The notes beneath the pieces are model-generated. The model ran no database searches and was not told the origin of the DNA. It saw only the letters and a list, made by a program, of their open reading frames with translations. Source: Lichenibacterium dinghuense (GTDB lineage Bacteria > Pseudomonadota > Alphaproteobacteria > Rhizobiales > Beijerinckiaceae). From it: a DNA stretch of 64,000 nt. Both the position numbers and the translations under genes were made by a program. This document shows positions 19,561-31,357 of the stretch, piece by piece; position 1 is the first letter of the stretch; each line of letters opens with the position of its first letter. The stretch is from contig NZ_JAJLMN010000001.1 in NCBI RefSeq assembly GCF_021730615.1, positions 1,798,501-1,862,500 of the forward strand, given 5' to 3'.

Positions 19561-20430
19561 TCAGCCTCCCTTCGACAGTTTGGCGAGGGACAGCAGCAGG
19601 CTCGAGCTGACGCCGTTCTGCGACGAGGAGGTGGAGTTGAACAGGTTCAGCACCGAATTCGGCGCGTAGCTGGTGCTGACGCCGTTGGCGGCGTTGAGGA
19701 TCGAGCCGACGGTGTTCGACGTGTCGGCGAGCAGCACGTTGGTGGTGTTCGACGAGCCGTTCGCGTCGTAGGCGGCCGTGTAGCGCTCGACGAGCTTCTC
19801 GACCTTGGTCGGATCCTTGAAGTCCGGCAGGTTCACGACCTTGCTCAGCACGGCCGCCTGGGTGTCGATGTCGCTCTCGCCCAGCGTCGAGGAGATGCCG
19901 TAGGCGGTCTCGACCACGCTCAGCATGGTGGAATCGGCGAGCAGCCCGTAGATCGAGGTGATCGAGGACGCGTTGCGCTTGAAGTAGAGCGCGTTGGCGA
20001 CGCCCTGGTTGGTCTTGGCCTGGTTGTCCTCCAGCGTCTGCTCGATGTACTTCGCCGAGGCGCCGGAGGTGGCGGAGGTCGCCTGCGTGGCCTTGGCGCC
20101 CTGGCCGGCGAAGTCGAAGGCGGTGGCGAAGGCCTTGTAGCGCGGGTCGCTCAGCGTGTTGGCGAGCGCCTTGGAGTCCGTCACGCCGCCGTTCAGCACC
20201 TTGATCATCAGGCCTTTGGCGTAGGTCATGTCCTCCAGGCCGTAGGCCTTCATGGCGTAGGAGAACAACTGGTAGTTGTTGACGAACTGGCTGACCGTCG
20301 TCACCTTGCCGATGTTGGCGAGGTAGTAGGCCGTGGCGCTCTTGACGTCCGCCTGGCCCGCGGTGGCGTTCTGCTGCGCCGCGATGTTGGTGGCGACCGC
20401 CAGGTAGGCGGAGGTCGTGGACTGTACCAT
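19561..20430 (-). CDS. DUF1217 flagellar-cluster protein
   Basis: A 289-aa helical protein rich in Ser, Thr, Ala and Asn with few charged clusters, a composition like flagellar axial proteins. Segments such as FVNNYQLFSYAMKAYGLEDMTYAKGLMIKVL and LSDPRYKAFATAFDF match the DUF1217 family, which sits at the head of flgF-fliI clusters in Hyphomicrobiales. No signal peptide, so export by the flagellar machinery is plausible. Exact role unknown. About 280 bases upstream separate it from a divergent gene and should contain the cluster promoter, though I see no definite sigma site. Confidence 0.82.
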   Translation of the reverse strand: MVQSTTSAYLAVATNIAAQQNATAGQADVKSATAYYLANIGKVTTVSQFVNNYQLFSYAMKAYGLEDMTYAKGLMIKVLNGGVTDSKALANTLSDPRYKAFATAFDFAGQGAKATQATSATSGASAKYIEQTLEDNQAKTNQGVANALYFKRNASSITSIYGLLADSTMLSVVETAYGISSTLGESDIDTQAAVLSKVVNLPDFKDPTKVEKLVERYTAAYDANGSSNTTNVLLADTSNTVGSILNAANGVSTSYAPNSVLNLFNSTSSSQNGVSSSLLLSLAKLSKGG

Positions 20431-20713
20431 CCCGGCCCTCTGGGGTTGGTGCGAGGGGCGGCCGAACGCGGGGCGCCGGCCTTCTGCGGGCAGCCTCGCG
20501 GAAGCGACTTGCCCGGGGCTGGCGCGGACTTGCGGGGGGTGCGGCGGACCGGGCAGCCGGGGACCCGATCCCTCGTCGCATTTCCGCCACGTCCGTCCAC
20601 CATCGGACGCGCGGCGGCCGCACCACCCCCGCGCAAGCTTGACCGTTTCCGGAGCCCGGCCCTAGCGTCGGGTCCGGCCGCGGGCGATCCGCGGGCCGCC
20701 GACGGGTCCGAAC

Positions 20714-21229
20714 ATGTCGTCCAACCTCGCCCATCGCCAGACCTCGTTCCGCCGGCGCTTCGCGGACGGGCGCCTGCGCGCGCGCGACGTGATGTCGATC
20801 GTGCTGGCCGGCACGGCCGCCTGCGCGCTGGCGCTGTTCGGCCTCGACGCGCTGCTGGTCGGCCATCCGGTGCAGGCCGAGGCCCGCGCCCCCGCCACCG
20901 CCCCGGCCGACGCCTTCACGCTGCGCGACCTCGGGCCCTACGTGGGCAACTGGGTGTCCGACGGGGGGACGCACCTCATCGTCGCCCGGTCCGGCGCCGT
21001 GTGGGCGGACAAGGGCGGCCTGATCGGCTCGGCGCGGCTCGACGGCGGCGACCGCACGCGCCTGCTGTTCGAGGGGGCGAGCTTCCGCTGCTCCTACAGG
21101 ATCGCGGCCGAGCGGCCCGCCGACCGGCCGGACGCGTCGGAGACCGAGGCCCTGGTGTGGACGCTGACCGACGCGACGCCCGGCACGGCCTGCCCGCAGG
21201 GGCGCTACAGCCGGCACTTCACCTTCTGA
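20714..21229 (+). CDS. Hypothetical membrane-anchored protein with a Cys pair
   Basis: A 171-aa protein not recognised by family. A basic N-terminus (RRRFADGRLRARD) precedes one hydrophobic segment (about residues 27-48), so the remainder is probably periplasmic. The soluble part contains LGPYVGNWVSDGGTHLIVARSGAVWADKGG, a lipocalin-like opening, and two cysteines (in SFRCSYRI and GTACPQG) that could pair. Divergent from the flagellar cluster, convergent with gcrA. Confidence 0.6.
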   Translation: MSSNLAHRQTSFRRRFADGRLRARDVMSIVLAGTAACALALFGLDALLVGHPVQAEARAPATAPADAFTLRDLGPYVGNWVSDGGTHLIVARSGAVWADKGGLIGSARLDGGDRTRLLFEGASFRCSYRIAAERPADRPDASETEALVWTLTDATPGTACPQGRYSRHFTF

Positions 21230-21383
21230 CATCAGCCGTCGGACACGCCGACACCTGTCTGACGGCGCGCGCCGCACGAGCGGCGCGCATCCGCGCTCGC
21301 CAGGGGTCGGGAGTTCTGACCCTCGGCACCGCGGGCCGGCCCCCCGCCCGCCCCGGGAGGCGCGGGGGTCCCGGCCGGGCCCG

Positions 21384-21977
21384 TCAGGCGATGCGGATCA
21401 GGCGCTCGGTGCGCCGGCGGTCGGCGACCGGCTGGAAGGCGACGCGGGCGTGCTCCTGGCAATAGGGCAGGGTGCCGACCGCGCGGCAGCCGCAGAAGCG
21501 GAACTCGGCGCTGGTCGGGTCGCCGATGGGCCAGCGGCACATGGAGCCGCTGAGCTCCAGGATGGTGACGCGGTCGCTGAGCGGGACCCCCACCTCGCGG
21601 GCAGCGCGCAGGACCGGCAGGCTCACCGTGATGGGCTCGGGCGCGGCGTCCAGGATGGAGGCGACGTCGTCGACCGTGTGGGCGGCCGCGGCCGGCGGCT
21701 CTGACCGCGCGGCGGAAGCCTCGGCCGGGACCGGGGCGGCTTCGACCGCGACCGGCGGCTCGGACTGAACCTCGACCGGCAGGACATCGCGGATGCGGGG
21801 CGGGGCGGGCTCTTCGGGCTGCGGCACGGCGCGGCCGGACAGCCCGAGGCGGTGGACCTTGCCGATCACGGCGTTGCGCGACACGCCGCCGCCGAGCTCG
21901 ATCGCGATCTGGCTGGCGCTGCGCCCTTCTAGCCAGAGGGCGCTCAGGCGCTCGACGCGCTCGTCAGTCCAGGACAT
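21384..21977 (-). CDS. gcrA: Cell-cycle regulator GcrA
   Basis: A 197-aa transcription regulator of the alphaproteobacterial cell cycle, known to act with sigma-70 at promoters methylated at GANTC. The N-terminal helix-turn-helix MSWTDERVERLSALWLEGRSASQIA with ISRNAVIGKV-like SRNAVIGKVHRLGLSGR is diagnostic. A Pro/Ala/Glu linker follows, then a Cys/His-rich end (MCRWPIGDP, FRFCGCRAVG, PYCQEHA) typical of the family. The ATG at 21977 is preferred over a GTG six bases earlier because GGGGGAG lies 5 bases upstream. Divergent from argD. Confidence 0.94.
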   Translation of the reverse strand: MSWTDERVERLSALWLEGRSASQIAIELGGGVSRNAVIGKVHRLGLSGRAVPQPEEPAPPRIRDVLPVEVQSEPPVAVEAAPVPAEASAARSEPPAAAAHTVDDVASILDAAPEPITVSLPVLRAAREVGVPLSDRVTILELSGSMCRWPIGDPTSAEFRFCGCRAVGTLPYCQEHARVAFQPVADRRRTERLIRIA

Positions 21978-22163
21978 GCTCACTCCCCCTCGAAGCGGAT
22001 CGATCGACAGATCAGACCGAAGCCGCGAGGCGGAGTCCGGCGACGAAATGCTTGTGGGACTCGCCCGAAACCTTGTCGACGCCGCCCTAGATCTGCCTTC
22101 GCGATCGAGCGGAGGCTACACGAGCGGTCGAATCGGGCGCAAGGGCTCGGACGGCCGCTCCGA

Positions 22164-22195
22164 GCTTTTCCCCAGGCAACTGTTGCGTGAAAAGC
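22164..22195. promoter_or_regulatory. Nested inverted repeat in the gcrA-argD intergenic region
   Basis: Outer arms GCTTTTC (22164-22170) and GAAAAGC (22189-22195) enclose a second palindrome GCAAC-T-GTTGC (22176-22186). It could be an operator or an RNA hairpin. The 430-base gap between the divergent gcrA and argD genes otherwise holds three GANTC sites (22130, 22198, 22258), the methylation targets relevant to GcrA, and no supported gene. Confidence 0.4.
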
Positions 22196-22414
22196 ATGAT
22201 TCCGCCGCGATCGCGCCCAGGCGCGCGGATTTGACCTGACCCGGACATGGCCTTAGGGATTCGTCGAGATTTCCGACGCCCCGCGCGGCGGCTTTCGAAC
22301 GATGTCCGACCGCGGTCGCGCGACCGATCCGGAGGGGACGGACCCGCGGCCCCCGTCGCCCGTTCCCCTTCGGCGACCGCGCGGGTCGCGGCGACGAGGG
22401 ATCCTTAGCACGCC

Positions 22415-23674
22415 ATGACGCGCCCCGCCCCGTCCCACATCCTGCCCACCTACGCCCGCGCCCCGCTCGAGTTCGAGCGCGGCGACGGCGTCTGGCTGAC
22501 CACGACGGAGGGGGAGCGCTACCTCGATCTCGGCGGCGGCATCGCGGTGGCGTCGCTCGGCTACTCGCACCCGCACCTCACGGCGGCCCTGCAGGAGCAG
22601 GGCGCCAAGCTGTGGCACACGTCGAACCTGTACCGGATCCCCGGCGGGGAGCGCCTGGCCGACCGGCTCTGCGAGAGCACCTTCGCCGAGGTGGTGTTCT
22701 TCACCAACTCGGGCGCCGAGGCCAACGAGGCCGCCATCAAGATGGCGCGCAAGTACCAGTCGGCCTGCGGGCACCCCGAGAAGTTCCGCATCGTCACCTT
22801 CGAGGGGGCGTTCCACGGGCGCACGCTCGCCACCATCGCGGCGGGCGGCCAGCAGAAGTACATCGACGGCTTCGGGCCCAAGGTGGACGGTTTCGACCAG
22901 GTGCCCTTCGACGACTGGGCGGCCTTCGAGGCCGCGGTCGGACCCGAGACGGGCGCCGTGATGGTGGAGCCGATCCAGGGCGAGGGCGGCGTGCGCTCCG
23001 TGCCGTCCGAGCGGCTGCGGGCGCTGCGCTCCTTCTGCGACGCGCGGGGCCTGCTGCTGATCTTCGACGAGGTCCAGACGGGCGTCGGGCGCACCGGCGC
23101 CCTGTTCGCCGGCGAGAAGGCCGGCGTCACGCCCGACATCATGTCGATCGCCAAGGGCATCGGCGGCGGCTTCCCCATGGGGGCCTGCCTCGCCACGCGC
23201 GAGGCCGCCAAGGGCATGACGGTGGGCACCCACGGCACGACCTTCGGCGGCAACCCGCTCGCCATGGCGGTGGGCAACGCCGTGCTCGACGTGGTGCTGG
23301 AGGACGGCTTCCTCGATCACGTGCGCAAGGTCGGGCTCGCCTTCCGGCAGCGCCTGGCCGAGCTACAGGACCGCCACCCGTCGGTGATCGCGGAGATCCG
23401 CGGCGACGGGCTGATGCTGGGCCTGCGCTGCGCCGTGCCGAACGGCGACCTTGTGGCGGCGGCCCGCGCCCGCCACGCGCTCGTGATCGCGGCCGGCGAC
23501 AACGTGGTGCGCCTGCTGCCCCCGCTCGTCATCACCGAGGCCGAGGTGGCCGAGGCCGTGCGCCGGCTCGACGCCGCCTGCGCCGACATCGAGGCGCAGC
23601 GCACGCCCGAGCCGGACGTCGCCGGCGCCGACGCCCACCAGAAGACCTCCGCCGTGCTCAAGGGTGCCGCATGA
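22415..23674 (+). CDS. argD: Acetylornithine aminotransferase
   Basis: A 419-aa PLP enzyme converting N-acetylglutamate semialdehyde to N-acetylornithine in arginine synthesis. Recognisable blocks are [28 protein letters not shown], the Asp pair in [15 protein letters not shown], and the PLP lysine near residue 247 in [14 protein letters not shown]. Length fits class-III aminotransferases of this group; the last 25 residues are a variable tail. The argF start overlaps its stop in an ATGA, indicating coupling. gcrA lies upstream, divergent. Confidence 0.95.
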   Translation: MTRPAPSHILPTYARAPLEFERGDGVWLTTTEGERYLDLGGGIAVASLGYSHPHLTAALQEQGAKLWHTSNLYRIPGGERLADRLCESTFAEVVFFTNSGAEANEAAIKMARKYQSACGHPEKFRIVTFEGAFHGRTLATIAAGGQQKYIDGFGPKVDGFDQVPFDDWAAFEAAVGPETGAVMVEPIQGEGGVRSVPSERLRALRSFCDARGLLLIFDEVQTGVGRTGALFAGEKAGVTPDIMSIAKGIGGGFPMGACLATREAAKGMTVGTHGTTFGGNPLAMAVGNAVLDVVLEDGFLDHVRKVGLAFRQRLAELQDRHPSVIAEIRGDGLMLGLRCAVPNGDLVAAARARHALVIAAGDNVVRLLPPLVITEAEVAEAVRRLDAACADIEAQRTPEPDVAGADAHQKTSAVLKGAA

Positions 23675-24624
23675 CGCTGAACGGCACTTCCGCGCGGCAT
23701 GCGCCGCCGCGGCACTTCCTCGACCTCCACGCCGTGCCGGCCGCCGAGCTGCGCGGCATCGTCGACGGCGCTATCGCGATGAAGCGGCGCCGCGCCGCGG
23801 AGGGCAAGGCCGCGCAGCCGCGGCCCCTCGCCGGCCGCACGCTGGCGATGATCTTCGACCAGCCCTCGACCCGCACGCGCGTGTCCTTCGACGTCGGCAT
23901 GCGCGAGCTCGGCGGCGAGACGCTGATGCTGACCGGCGCCGAGATGCAGCTCGGCCGCGGCGAAACCATCGCGGACACGGCCCGCGTCCTGTCGCGCTAC
24001 GTCGACGCCATCGTGATCCGCACGCTGGAAGCCGCGCTGGTCGAGGAGCTGGCGCACCACGCCACCGTGCCGGTCATCAACGGGCTCACCAAGGCGTCGC
24101 ACCCGTGCCAGGTGATGGCCGACGTGATGACCTACGAGGAGCACCGCGGGCCGATCGAGGGCCGCACCGTGGCCTGGAGCGGCGACAGCAACAACGTGCT
24201 GGTGAGCTGGGCCCACGCGGCGCAGCGCTTCGGCTTCGCCATGCGGATCGCGAGCCCGCTCGAGCTCGGCCCCAAGCCCGCCCTGCTCGACTGGGCGAGA
24301 AGCAACGGCGCCGACATCACCGTCACCCACGACCCGTTCGAGGCGGCGCGCGGCGCCGACGTCGTGGTGTCGGACTGTTGGGTGTCGATGGGCGACGACG
24401 AGGGCAGCCGCCACAACATGCTCGCGCCCTATCAGGTGAACGCGCGGCTGATGGCGGAGGCGGACCCGAAGGCGGTGTTCATGCACTGCCTCCCCGCACA
24501 CCGCGGCGAGGAGGTCACCGACGAGGTGATCGACGGGCCGCAGTCGGTGGTGTTCGACGAGGCGGAGAACCGGCTCCACGCCCAGAAGGGAATCCTGGCC
24601 TGGTGCCTGGGGGCCCTGGCCTGA
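23671..24624 (+). CDS. argF: Ornithine carbamoyltransferase
   Basis: A 317-aa enzyme joining ornithine and carbamoyl phosphate to citrulline. The carbamoyl-phosphate loop STRTRVSFD, the [20 protein letters not shown] block and the ornithine-side [18 protein letters not shown] are all present, so the site is complete. The ATG at 23671 overlaps the argD stop by four bases. In related genomes hslO often follows argF; here an IS110 element and other genes follow, and hslO lies about 6 kb away on the other strand. Confidence 0.95.
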   Translation: MTLNGTSARHAPPRHFLDLHAVPAAELRGIVDGAIAMKRRRAAEGKAAQPRPLAGRTLAMIFDQPSTRTRVSFDVGMRELGGETLMLTGAEMQLGRGETIADTARVLSRYVDAIVIRTLEAALVEELAHHATVPVINGLTKASHPCQVMADVMTYEEHRGPIEGRTVAWSGDSNNVLVSWAHAAQRFGFAMRIASPLELGPKPALLDWARSNGADITVTHDPFEAARGADVVVSDCWVSMGDDEGSRHNMLAPYQVNARLMAEADPKAVFMHCLPAHRGEEVTDEVIDGPQSVVFDEAENRLHAQKGILAWCLGALA

Positions 24625-24653
24625 GAGCGGCAGCCTGAAATCTCCAAACGTCC

Positions 24654-27069
<2,416 letters not shown>

Positions 27070-27219
27070 CTATTATCGACGCCCCGTGACGATCAAATGA
27101 CGGTGCCGTTTAAAGAAATCATTAACCACTCTGAACCGCTCCCGGTCCGGAACTCTGTTTCACGCGGCGCATTATGGGTAAGTCGGACCGCAACGGGCGA
27201 GGCCCGCGGAGTTCTTCCC

Positions 27220-27414
27220 ATGCTGAGTTGGATGATGGCCCTGGCGGCGCTCTGCGTCGGCTCCGGGGCGTTGGGCTTCGGCCACGTCACGCCGATGAGC
27301 GGCTCGCTGTCGGGCGTGTGCCTCGCGGTCTTCGCCCTGTCGGCGACGCTGCTGATCGGCTCATTCGAGGCCTACGAGACGCAGGCCGTCCGCCGCGACC
27401 GGGACGACGGCTGA
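27220..27414 (+). CDS. Small two-span membrane protein, DUF1328-like
   Basis: A 64-aa protein starting MLSWMMALAALCVGSGALGFG with a second hydrophobic span CLAVFALSATLLIGSFEAY. The layout (ML-x-W start, GFG after the first span, second span then charged end) resembles the DUF1328/YtjA small stress proteins, but similarity is loose. The ATG at 27220 is preferred; the open frame upstream to 27055 covers an AT-richer promoter-like stretch. Its last 54 bases overlap the 3' end of mutY tail to tail. Confidence 0.5.
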   Translation: MLSWMMALAALCVGSGALGFGHVTPMSGSLSGVCLAVFALSATLLIGSFEAYETQAVRRDRDDG

Positions 27415-28452
27415 CGCCCTCGCGGCCTCCCACACCTTGGCGAAGGCGTTGGGGATGGGCTCGCGCGCGAGCTGCGCCGGGGTGACCCATCGGCAGCCCT
27501 CCGGCGCCGCGCCCGTGGGCGAGCGCCCGCGGTAGACGTCGAGCGTCAGCGCGAAATGCGTGAACACGTGCTCGACGCTCCCGACCCGCTCCAGCGGGGC
27601 GCCGCTGGAGCGCATCATGGCCTCCGCGTCGGGCGCGGCCGCCCCCCAGTCCGAGCCGAAGAACTCCGTCATGCCGCCGAGCAGGCCCTTCGACGGCCGC
27701 GTGCGCACCAGCACGGCGCCGTCCGCCCGCTCCACCACGGCCATGGCGCCGTACCGGCGCGGGGTCGCCTTCTTGGGCAGCTTGCGCGGGTAGAGCGCCT
27801 GCGTGCCGGCGGCGCGCGCGGCGCAGAAGCCCGTCAGCGGGCAGATCGCGCAGGCCGGCGACTTCGGCGTGCAGACCGTGGCGCCGAGGTCCATGGTGGC
27901 CTGCGCGAAGTCGCCCGGCCGCGCGGCGGGCACCAGCGCCGCCGTCAGCCGGCGGATCTCCGGCCGCGCCGCCGGCACCGGCGTCTCGACCGCGTGGAGC
28001 CGCGTCATCACCCGCTCGACGTTGCCGTCGACCACCGTGGCGGCCTCGCCGAACGCGATGGCGGCCACCGCCGCCGCCGTGTAGTCGCCGATGCCCGGCA
28101 GGGCGCGCAGCTCCGCCTCGGTGCGCGGGAAGCGGCCGCCGTGGCGCTCGACCACCGCCGCCGCGCAGTCGTGGAGGTTGCGGGCGCGGGCGTAATAGCC
28201 AAGGCCGGCCCATTCCTTCAGCACCGCCTCGCGCGGCGCCGCCGCCAGCGCGGCGACGTCCGGCCACAGGGCGAGGAAGCGCGCGTAGAAGCCCTTCACG
28301 GCCGCCACCGTGGTCTGCTGCAGCATCACCTCGGACAGCCACACCGCGTAGGGGTCCGGCTTCGCCGCGCCCGTCGCGCGCCACGGCAGGGTGCGGCGGT
28401 GGCGGTCGTACCAGCTGAGCAGCGCGGTCGTGACGGCGGGGGACGCGAGCAT
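27361..28452 (-). CDS. mutY: A/G-specific adenine DNA glycosylase
   Basis: A 363-aa repair enzyme that removes adenine mispaired with 8-oxoguanine. The catalytic Glu is in SEVMLQQTT, the helix-hairpin-helix is LPGIGDYTAAAV and the catalytic Asp is in VVDGNVERV. Four cysteines CTPKSPACAICPLTGFC (about residues 192-208) in C-X6-C-X2-C-X5-C spacing bind a 4Fe-4S cluster, and a NUDIX-like C-terminal domain recognises 8-oxoguanine. Divergent from the DUF721 gene, a neighbourhood conserved in Hyphomicrobiales. Confidence 0.95.
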   Translation of the reverse strand: MLASPAVTTALLSWYDRHRRTLPWRATGAAKPDPYAVWLSEVMLQQTTVAAVKGFYARFLALWPDVAALAAAPREAVLKEWAGLGYYARARNLHDCAAAVVERHGGRFPRTEAELRALPGIGDYTAAAVAAIAFGEAATVVDGNVERVMTRLHAVETPVPAARPEIRRLTAALVPAARPGDFAQATMDLGATVCTPKSPACAICPLTGFCAARAAGTQALYPRKLPKKATPRRYGAMAVVERADGAVLVRTRPSKGLLGGMTEFFGSDWGAAAPDAEAMMRSSGAPLERVGSVEHVFTHFALTLDVYRGRSPTGAAPEGCRWVTPAQLAREPIPNAFAKVWEAARASAVVPVAADGLRLVGLE

Positions 28453-28523
28453 GGGGCGGTGGTAAGCTTCGGCGGTGTGGGCCCGAGCGCTAGCAGGCCG
28501 GGGCAGCGGGGGAAAGCGCCGGG

Positions 28524-29057
28524 ATGGCTGTGACCGGGCGGACGAGATACGGCGGGCGGCCGCTGGCCGACTGGGTGGACGGCTGCATCGCGCCGGCGCT
28601 GGCCCGCTACGGCTTCGGCGAGGTCGACATCGTGTCGGGCTGGGCCGACATCGCCGGGCCGCGGGTCGCCGCCTTCGCCGAGCCGGTCGAGATCAAGTGG
28701 CCGCGCCGCGGCGCCGCGTTCAAGACGCCCAAGGGGGGCGATGCACCGTCCGAGCCCGGCGGCGGGCGCCCGCCCGCGACGCTGGTGGTGCGGGTGGAGG
28801 GCGCCTTCGCGCTGGAGCTCCAGCACTTGGCCCCGCTGCTGATCGAGCGCATCAACGCCCACCTCGGCTGGCGCTGCATCGGCAAGCTGGCGCTGCGCCA
28901 GGCGCCGCTGGCGGGCCGGCCGCCGCGCCGGGCGGCGGCCCCACCGCCGAAGCCGGCCGCGGTGGCGGCGGCGCAGGACCTCACGGGCGGCATCGACGAC
29001 GAGGCCCTGCGCGCCGCGCTGGTGCGGCTCGGCGCCCGAACGCTGAAGGTCCGCTGA
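28524..29057 (+). CDS. DUF721 (DciA-like) protein
   Basis: A 177-aa protein with a DUF721 domain at about residues 15-130 (IAPALARYGFGEVDIVSGWADIAGPRVAAFAEPVEIKW, then LVVRVEGAFALELQHLAPLLIERINAHLG). DUF721 proteins include DciA, which loads the replicative helicase in bacteria lacking DnaC. A Pro/Ala-rich linker leads to a short C-terminal helix (DEALRAALVRLGARTLKVR). The order mutY / DUF721 / DsbA-like supports the call. Assignment as DciA proper is likely but not certain. Confidence 0.8.
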   Translation: MAVTGRTRYGGRPLADWVDGCIAPALARYGFGEVDIVSGWADIAGPRVAAFAEPVEIKWPRRGAAFKTPKGGDAPSEPGGGRPPATLVVRVEGAFALELQHLAPLLIERINAHLGWRCIGKLALRQAPLAGRPPRRAAAPPPKPAAVAAAQDLTGGIDDEALRAALVRLGARTLKVR

Positions 29058-29153
29058 GGCCGCGGCGACGCGCGTTTCCCTCGCGCGCCGATCTGCATTA
29101 AACACGGCTCAGCTTCCGCGACGGTGCCGTCGCCAGCCCTGAAAGGTCCCCTC

Positions 29154-29804
29154 ATGAGCGGTCCCGTCCTCCCCCGCCGCCGCGCCCTGCTGGCGCTGGC
29201 GGCCGTCGCGGCCCTCGCGGGCGCCGCCCCCGCGGCCTCGGCCGCCGACCAGACCGTCCCGCTCGGCCAGCTCATGGCCGAGCCGCCGCTCCCCGACCTG
29301 TGGCAGGGCTCCAAGGACGCGCCCGTCACCATGATCGAATATGCGTCGATGACCTGCACGCATTGCGCGGCCTTCCACGCCGAAACTTGGCCGACGCTGA
29401 AGGCGAAGTACATCGACACCGGCAAGGTGCGCTTCGTGCTGCGCGAGTTCCCGCTCGATCCGCTCGCCACGGCGGGCTTCATGCTCGGCCGCTGCGCCGG
29501 GCCGGACAAGCGCAACGCCATCACCGACCTCCTGTTCGACCAGCAGAAGAACTGGGCCTTCGTCGACAAGCCCGTCGAGGCGCTGGAGAACACCGTCAAG
29601 CAGGCCGGCATCACCCACGACGCCTTCGAGAGCTGCCTCAAGGATCAGGCGCTCTACAACAAGGTCAACGCCGAGCGCGACGCCGCCGGCAAGGACTTCC
29701 ACGTCGACGCGACGCCGACCTTCTTCATCAACGGCGTGAAGCACCCCGGCGAGCTCAGCGTGCAGGAGCTCGACAAGATCCTGGAGCCGCTGCTCAAGAG
29801 CTGA
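29154..29804 (+). CDS. DsbA-family thiol:disulfide protein
   Basis: A 216-aa exported thioredoxin-fold protein. The ATG at 29154 (GAAAGG upstream) gives a signal with an RRR start (LPRRRALLALAAVAALAGAAP) and cleavage near ASA-AD. The active site is MTCTHCAAFH, CTHC in place of the commoner CPHC, followed by a helical insertion with two more cysteines (GRCAGPDKRN and ESCLKDQ) and the cis-Pro loop DATPTFFINGVKHPG. Expected to oxidise or isomerise periplasmic proteins. The next gene starts 5 bases later. Confidence 0.88.
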   Translation: MSGPVLPRRRALLALAAVAALAGAAPAASAADQTVPLGQLMAEPPLPDLWQGSKDAPVTMIEYASMTCTHCAAFHAETWPTLKAKYIDTGKVRFVLREFPLDPLATAGFMLGRCAGPDKRNAITDLLFDQQKNWAFVDKPVEALENTVKQAGITHDAFESCLKDQALYNKVNAERDAAGKDFHVDATPTFFINGVKHPGELSVQELDKILEPLLKS

Positions 29805-29809
29805 GCCCC

Positions 29810-30229
29810 TTGGCCGACCTCGCCCTCGCCCTGACGGACGCGCCCGATCCGGGCGACGTGGCGCTGGTCGAGCGCGAGCTCACGGCCTTCAACGTCGAGC
29901 GGGCGCTCCCCTACGACCGCCGCCCGCTCTGCGTCTTCCTGCGCGACCGTGCGGGCCGCGCCGTCGGCGGCGCCACGGGCACCACCAACTGGGGCTGGCT
30001 GTACCTCGACTGCTTCTGGCTGCCCGAGGCGGAGCGGCGGGCCGGCTGGGGCGGGCGCGTGCTCGCCGCCGAAGCCGAAGCCCGGGCGCGCGGCTGCGGC
30101 CGGGCGCGCCTGTTCACCTACTCGTTCCAGGCGCAGGGCTTCTACGAGCGCCACGGCTACGCGGTCTTCGGCGTGCTGGACGATTATCCGCCCGGCCACC
30201 GGCAGGTGTGGATGCGCAAGGACCTTTGA
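29810..30229 (+). CDS. GNAT-family N-acetyltransferase
   Basis: A 139-aa acetyltransferase. The most likely start is TTG at 29810, only 5 bases after the dsbA-like stop, giving ADLALALTDAPDPGDVALVE, the usual opening of this subgroup; no ATG exists nearby in frame. Motifs are VGGATGTTNWGWLYLDCFWLP, the acetyl-CoA region AGWGGRVLAAEAEARARGC and the C-terminal FQAQGFYERHGYAVFGVLDDYPPGH. Substrate unknown. Confidence 0.75.
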   Translation: MADLALALTDAPDPGDVALVERELTAFNVERALPYDRRPLCVFLRDRAGRAVGGATGTTNWGWLYLDCFWLPEAERRAGWGGRVLAAEAEARARGCGRARLFTYSFQAQGFYERHGYAVFGVLDDYPPGHRQVWMRKDL

Positions 30230-30281
30230 AGCCGGGGCGCCCGCGCCGCCACAAGGCGGAGGAGCGCCCCGACGCGCCGCC

Positions 30282-31256
30282 TCACTGCGGGGCGTCGAAG
30301 TCGGCCGGGTCGAAGTCGCGGTGCACGCCGCAGAACTCGCAGGTGACGCCGATGCGGCCGTCCGGCCCGACCATGTCGCGCCGCTCCGCCACCGTGAAGG
30401 AGCGCAGCATGCCGCCGATGCGCTCGCGCGAGCAGCGGCAGGCGTCGTGCATCGCCTGGCCCTCGAACACCGTCACGCCGCGCTCGTGGAACAGGCGGAA
30501 CAGCAGGCGCTCGCTCGACAGCGTCGGGTCCACGAGTTCGTGGTCCTCCACCGTGCCGGCCAGCGCCTTGGCCTCCGACCAGCTGTCGTCCTCGGGCGCA
30601 TTGCGCACGAAGCCCTCGGGCGCGTCGCCGGGGTCGAGGTCGAACTGGCGGCGCCGGTCCTCGGATTCGGGCAGGAACTGCGCCAGCAGCCCGCCGGCCC
30701 GCCATTCGCTGCCCTCGCCGGTGACGTTCTGGCCGACGGCGAGGCGCACCAGCGTCGGGATCTGCTCGGACTGGGCGAAATACTGGTGCGCCGCGGCCTC
30801 CAGCCCCTGGCCCTCCAGCGGCACCACGCCCTGGTAGCGGGACATGTCGGCGCCCTGGTCGATGGTGAGCGCCAGGTGGCCCTGGCCGAGCAGCTCGGCC
30901 GAGCCGGGGTGGGCCCCCGCCGCGGCGAGGCGCTCGGCGTCGAAGCGCGCGAAGGCGCGCAGGCGATCGGGCGCGTCGAAGTCCACCACCAGCATGTCGA
31001 CGGCGCCGTCCGTCTTGGTCTGGAGCTGGAAACGGCCCTCGATCTTCAGCGACGAGCCGAGCAGCGCGGTGAGGGCCGCGGCCTCGCCGACGAGCCGCGA
31101 CACGGGCTCGGGATAGTCGTGCTGCTTCAGCATGCGGTCGACCGCCGGCCCGAGCCGCACCACGCGGCCGCGGATGTCGAGCGGCGTCACCGCGAAGGGG
31201 AGGACGAGGTCGTCGTGGCCGAGGTCGGAGACGGGGCGTTCCGCGCTGGTGAGCAT
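30282..31256 (-). CDS. hslO: Redox-regulated holdase chaperone Hsp33
   Basis: A 324-aa cytoplasmic chaperone activated by oxidation. The zinc-binding cysteines are both present: CxC in DACRCSRERIGGML and CxxC in VTCEFCGVHRDF near the C-terminus. The N-terminal domain has the family's QTKTDGAVDMLVVDF and GQGHLALTIDQGADMSRYQG. The ATG at 31256 begins MLTSAERPVSDLGHDDLVLPF; the longer frame upstream is a shadow of ribF. Not beside argF here, unlike in many relatives. Confidence 0.94.
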   Translation of the reverse strand: MLTSAERPVSDLGHDDLVLPFAVTPLDIRGRVVRLGPAVDRMLKQHDYPEPVSRLVGEAAALTALLGSSLKIEGRFQLQTKTDGAVDMLVVDFDAPDRLRAFARFDAERLAAAGAHPGSAELLGQGHLALTIDQGADMSRYQGVVPLEGQGLEAAAHQYFAQSEQIPTLVRLAVGQNVTGEGSEWRAGGLLAQFLPESEDRRRQFDLDPGDAPEGFVRNAPEDDSWSEAKALAGTVEDHELVDPTLSSERLLFRLFHERGVTVFEGQAMHDACRCSRERIGGMLRSFTVAERRDMVGPDGRIGVTCEFCGVHRDFDPADFDAPQ

Positions 31257-31357
31257 CGTGGGTCCATGGTCGGGGGCGAGCGCGACGGCGCTCCGTTTTC
31301 CCTGAGATGGTCGCGAATGCCGTGGTTTTCCAGCGACGAAGCGGGCTTCCGGGATGC

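Noticed and set aside
24625-24650. Terminator after argF
   Set aside because: The palindrome that follows lacks a T-run and is better explained as a dispersed repeat.
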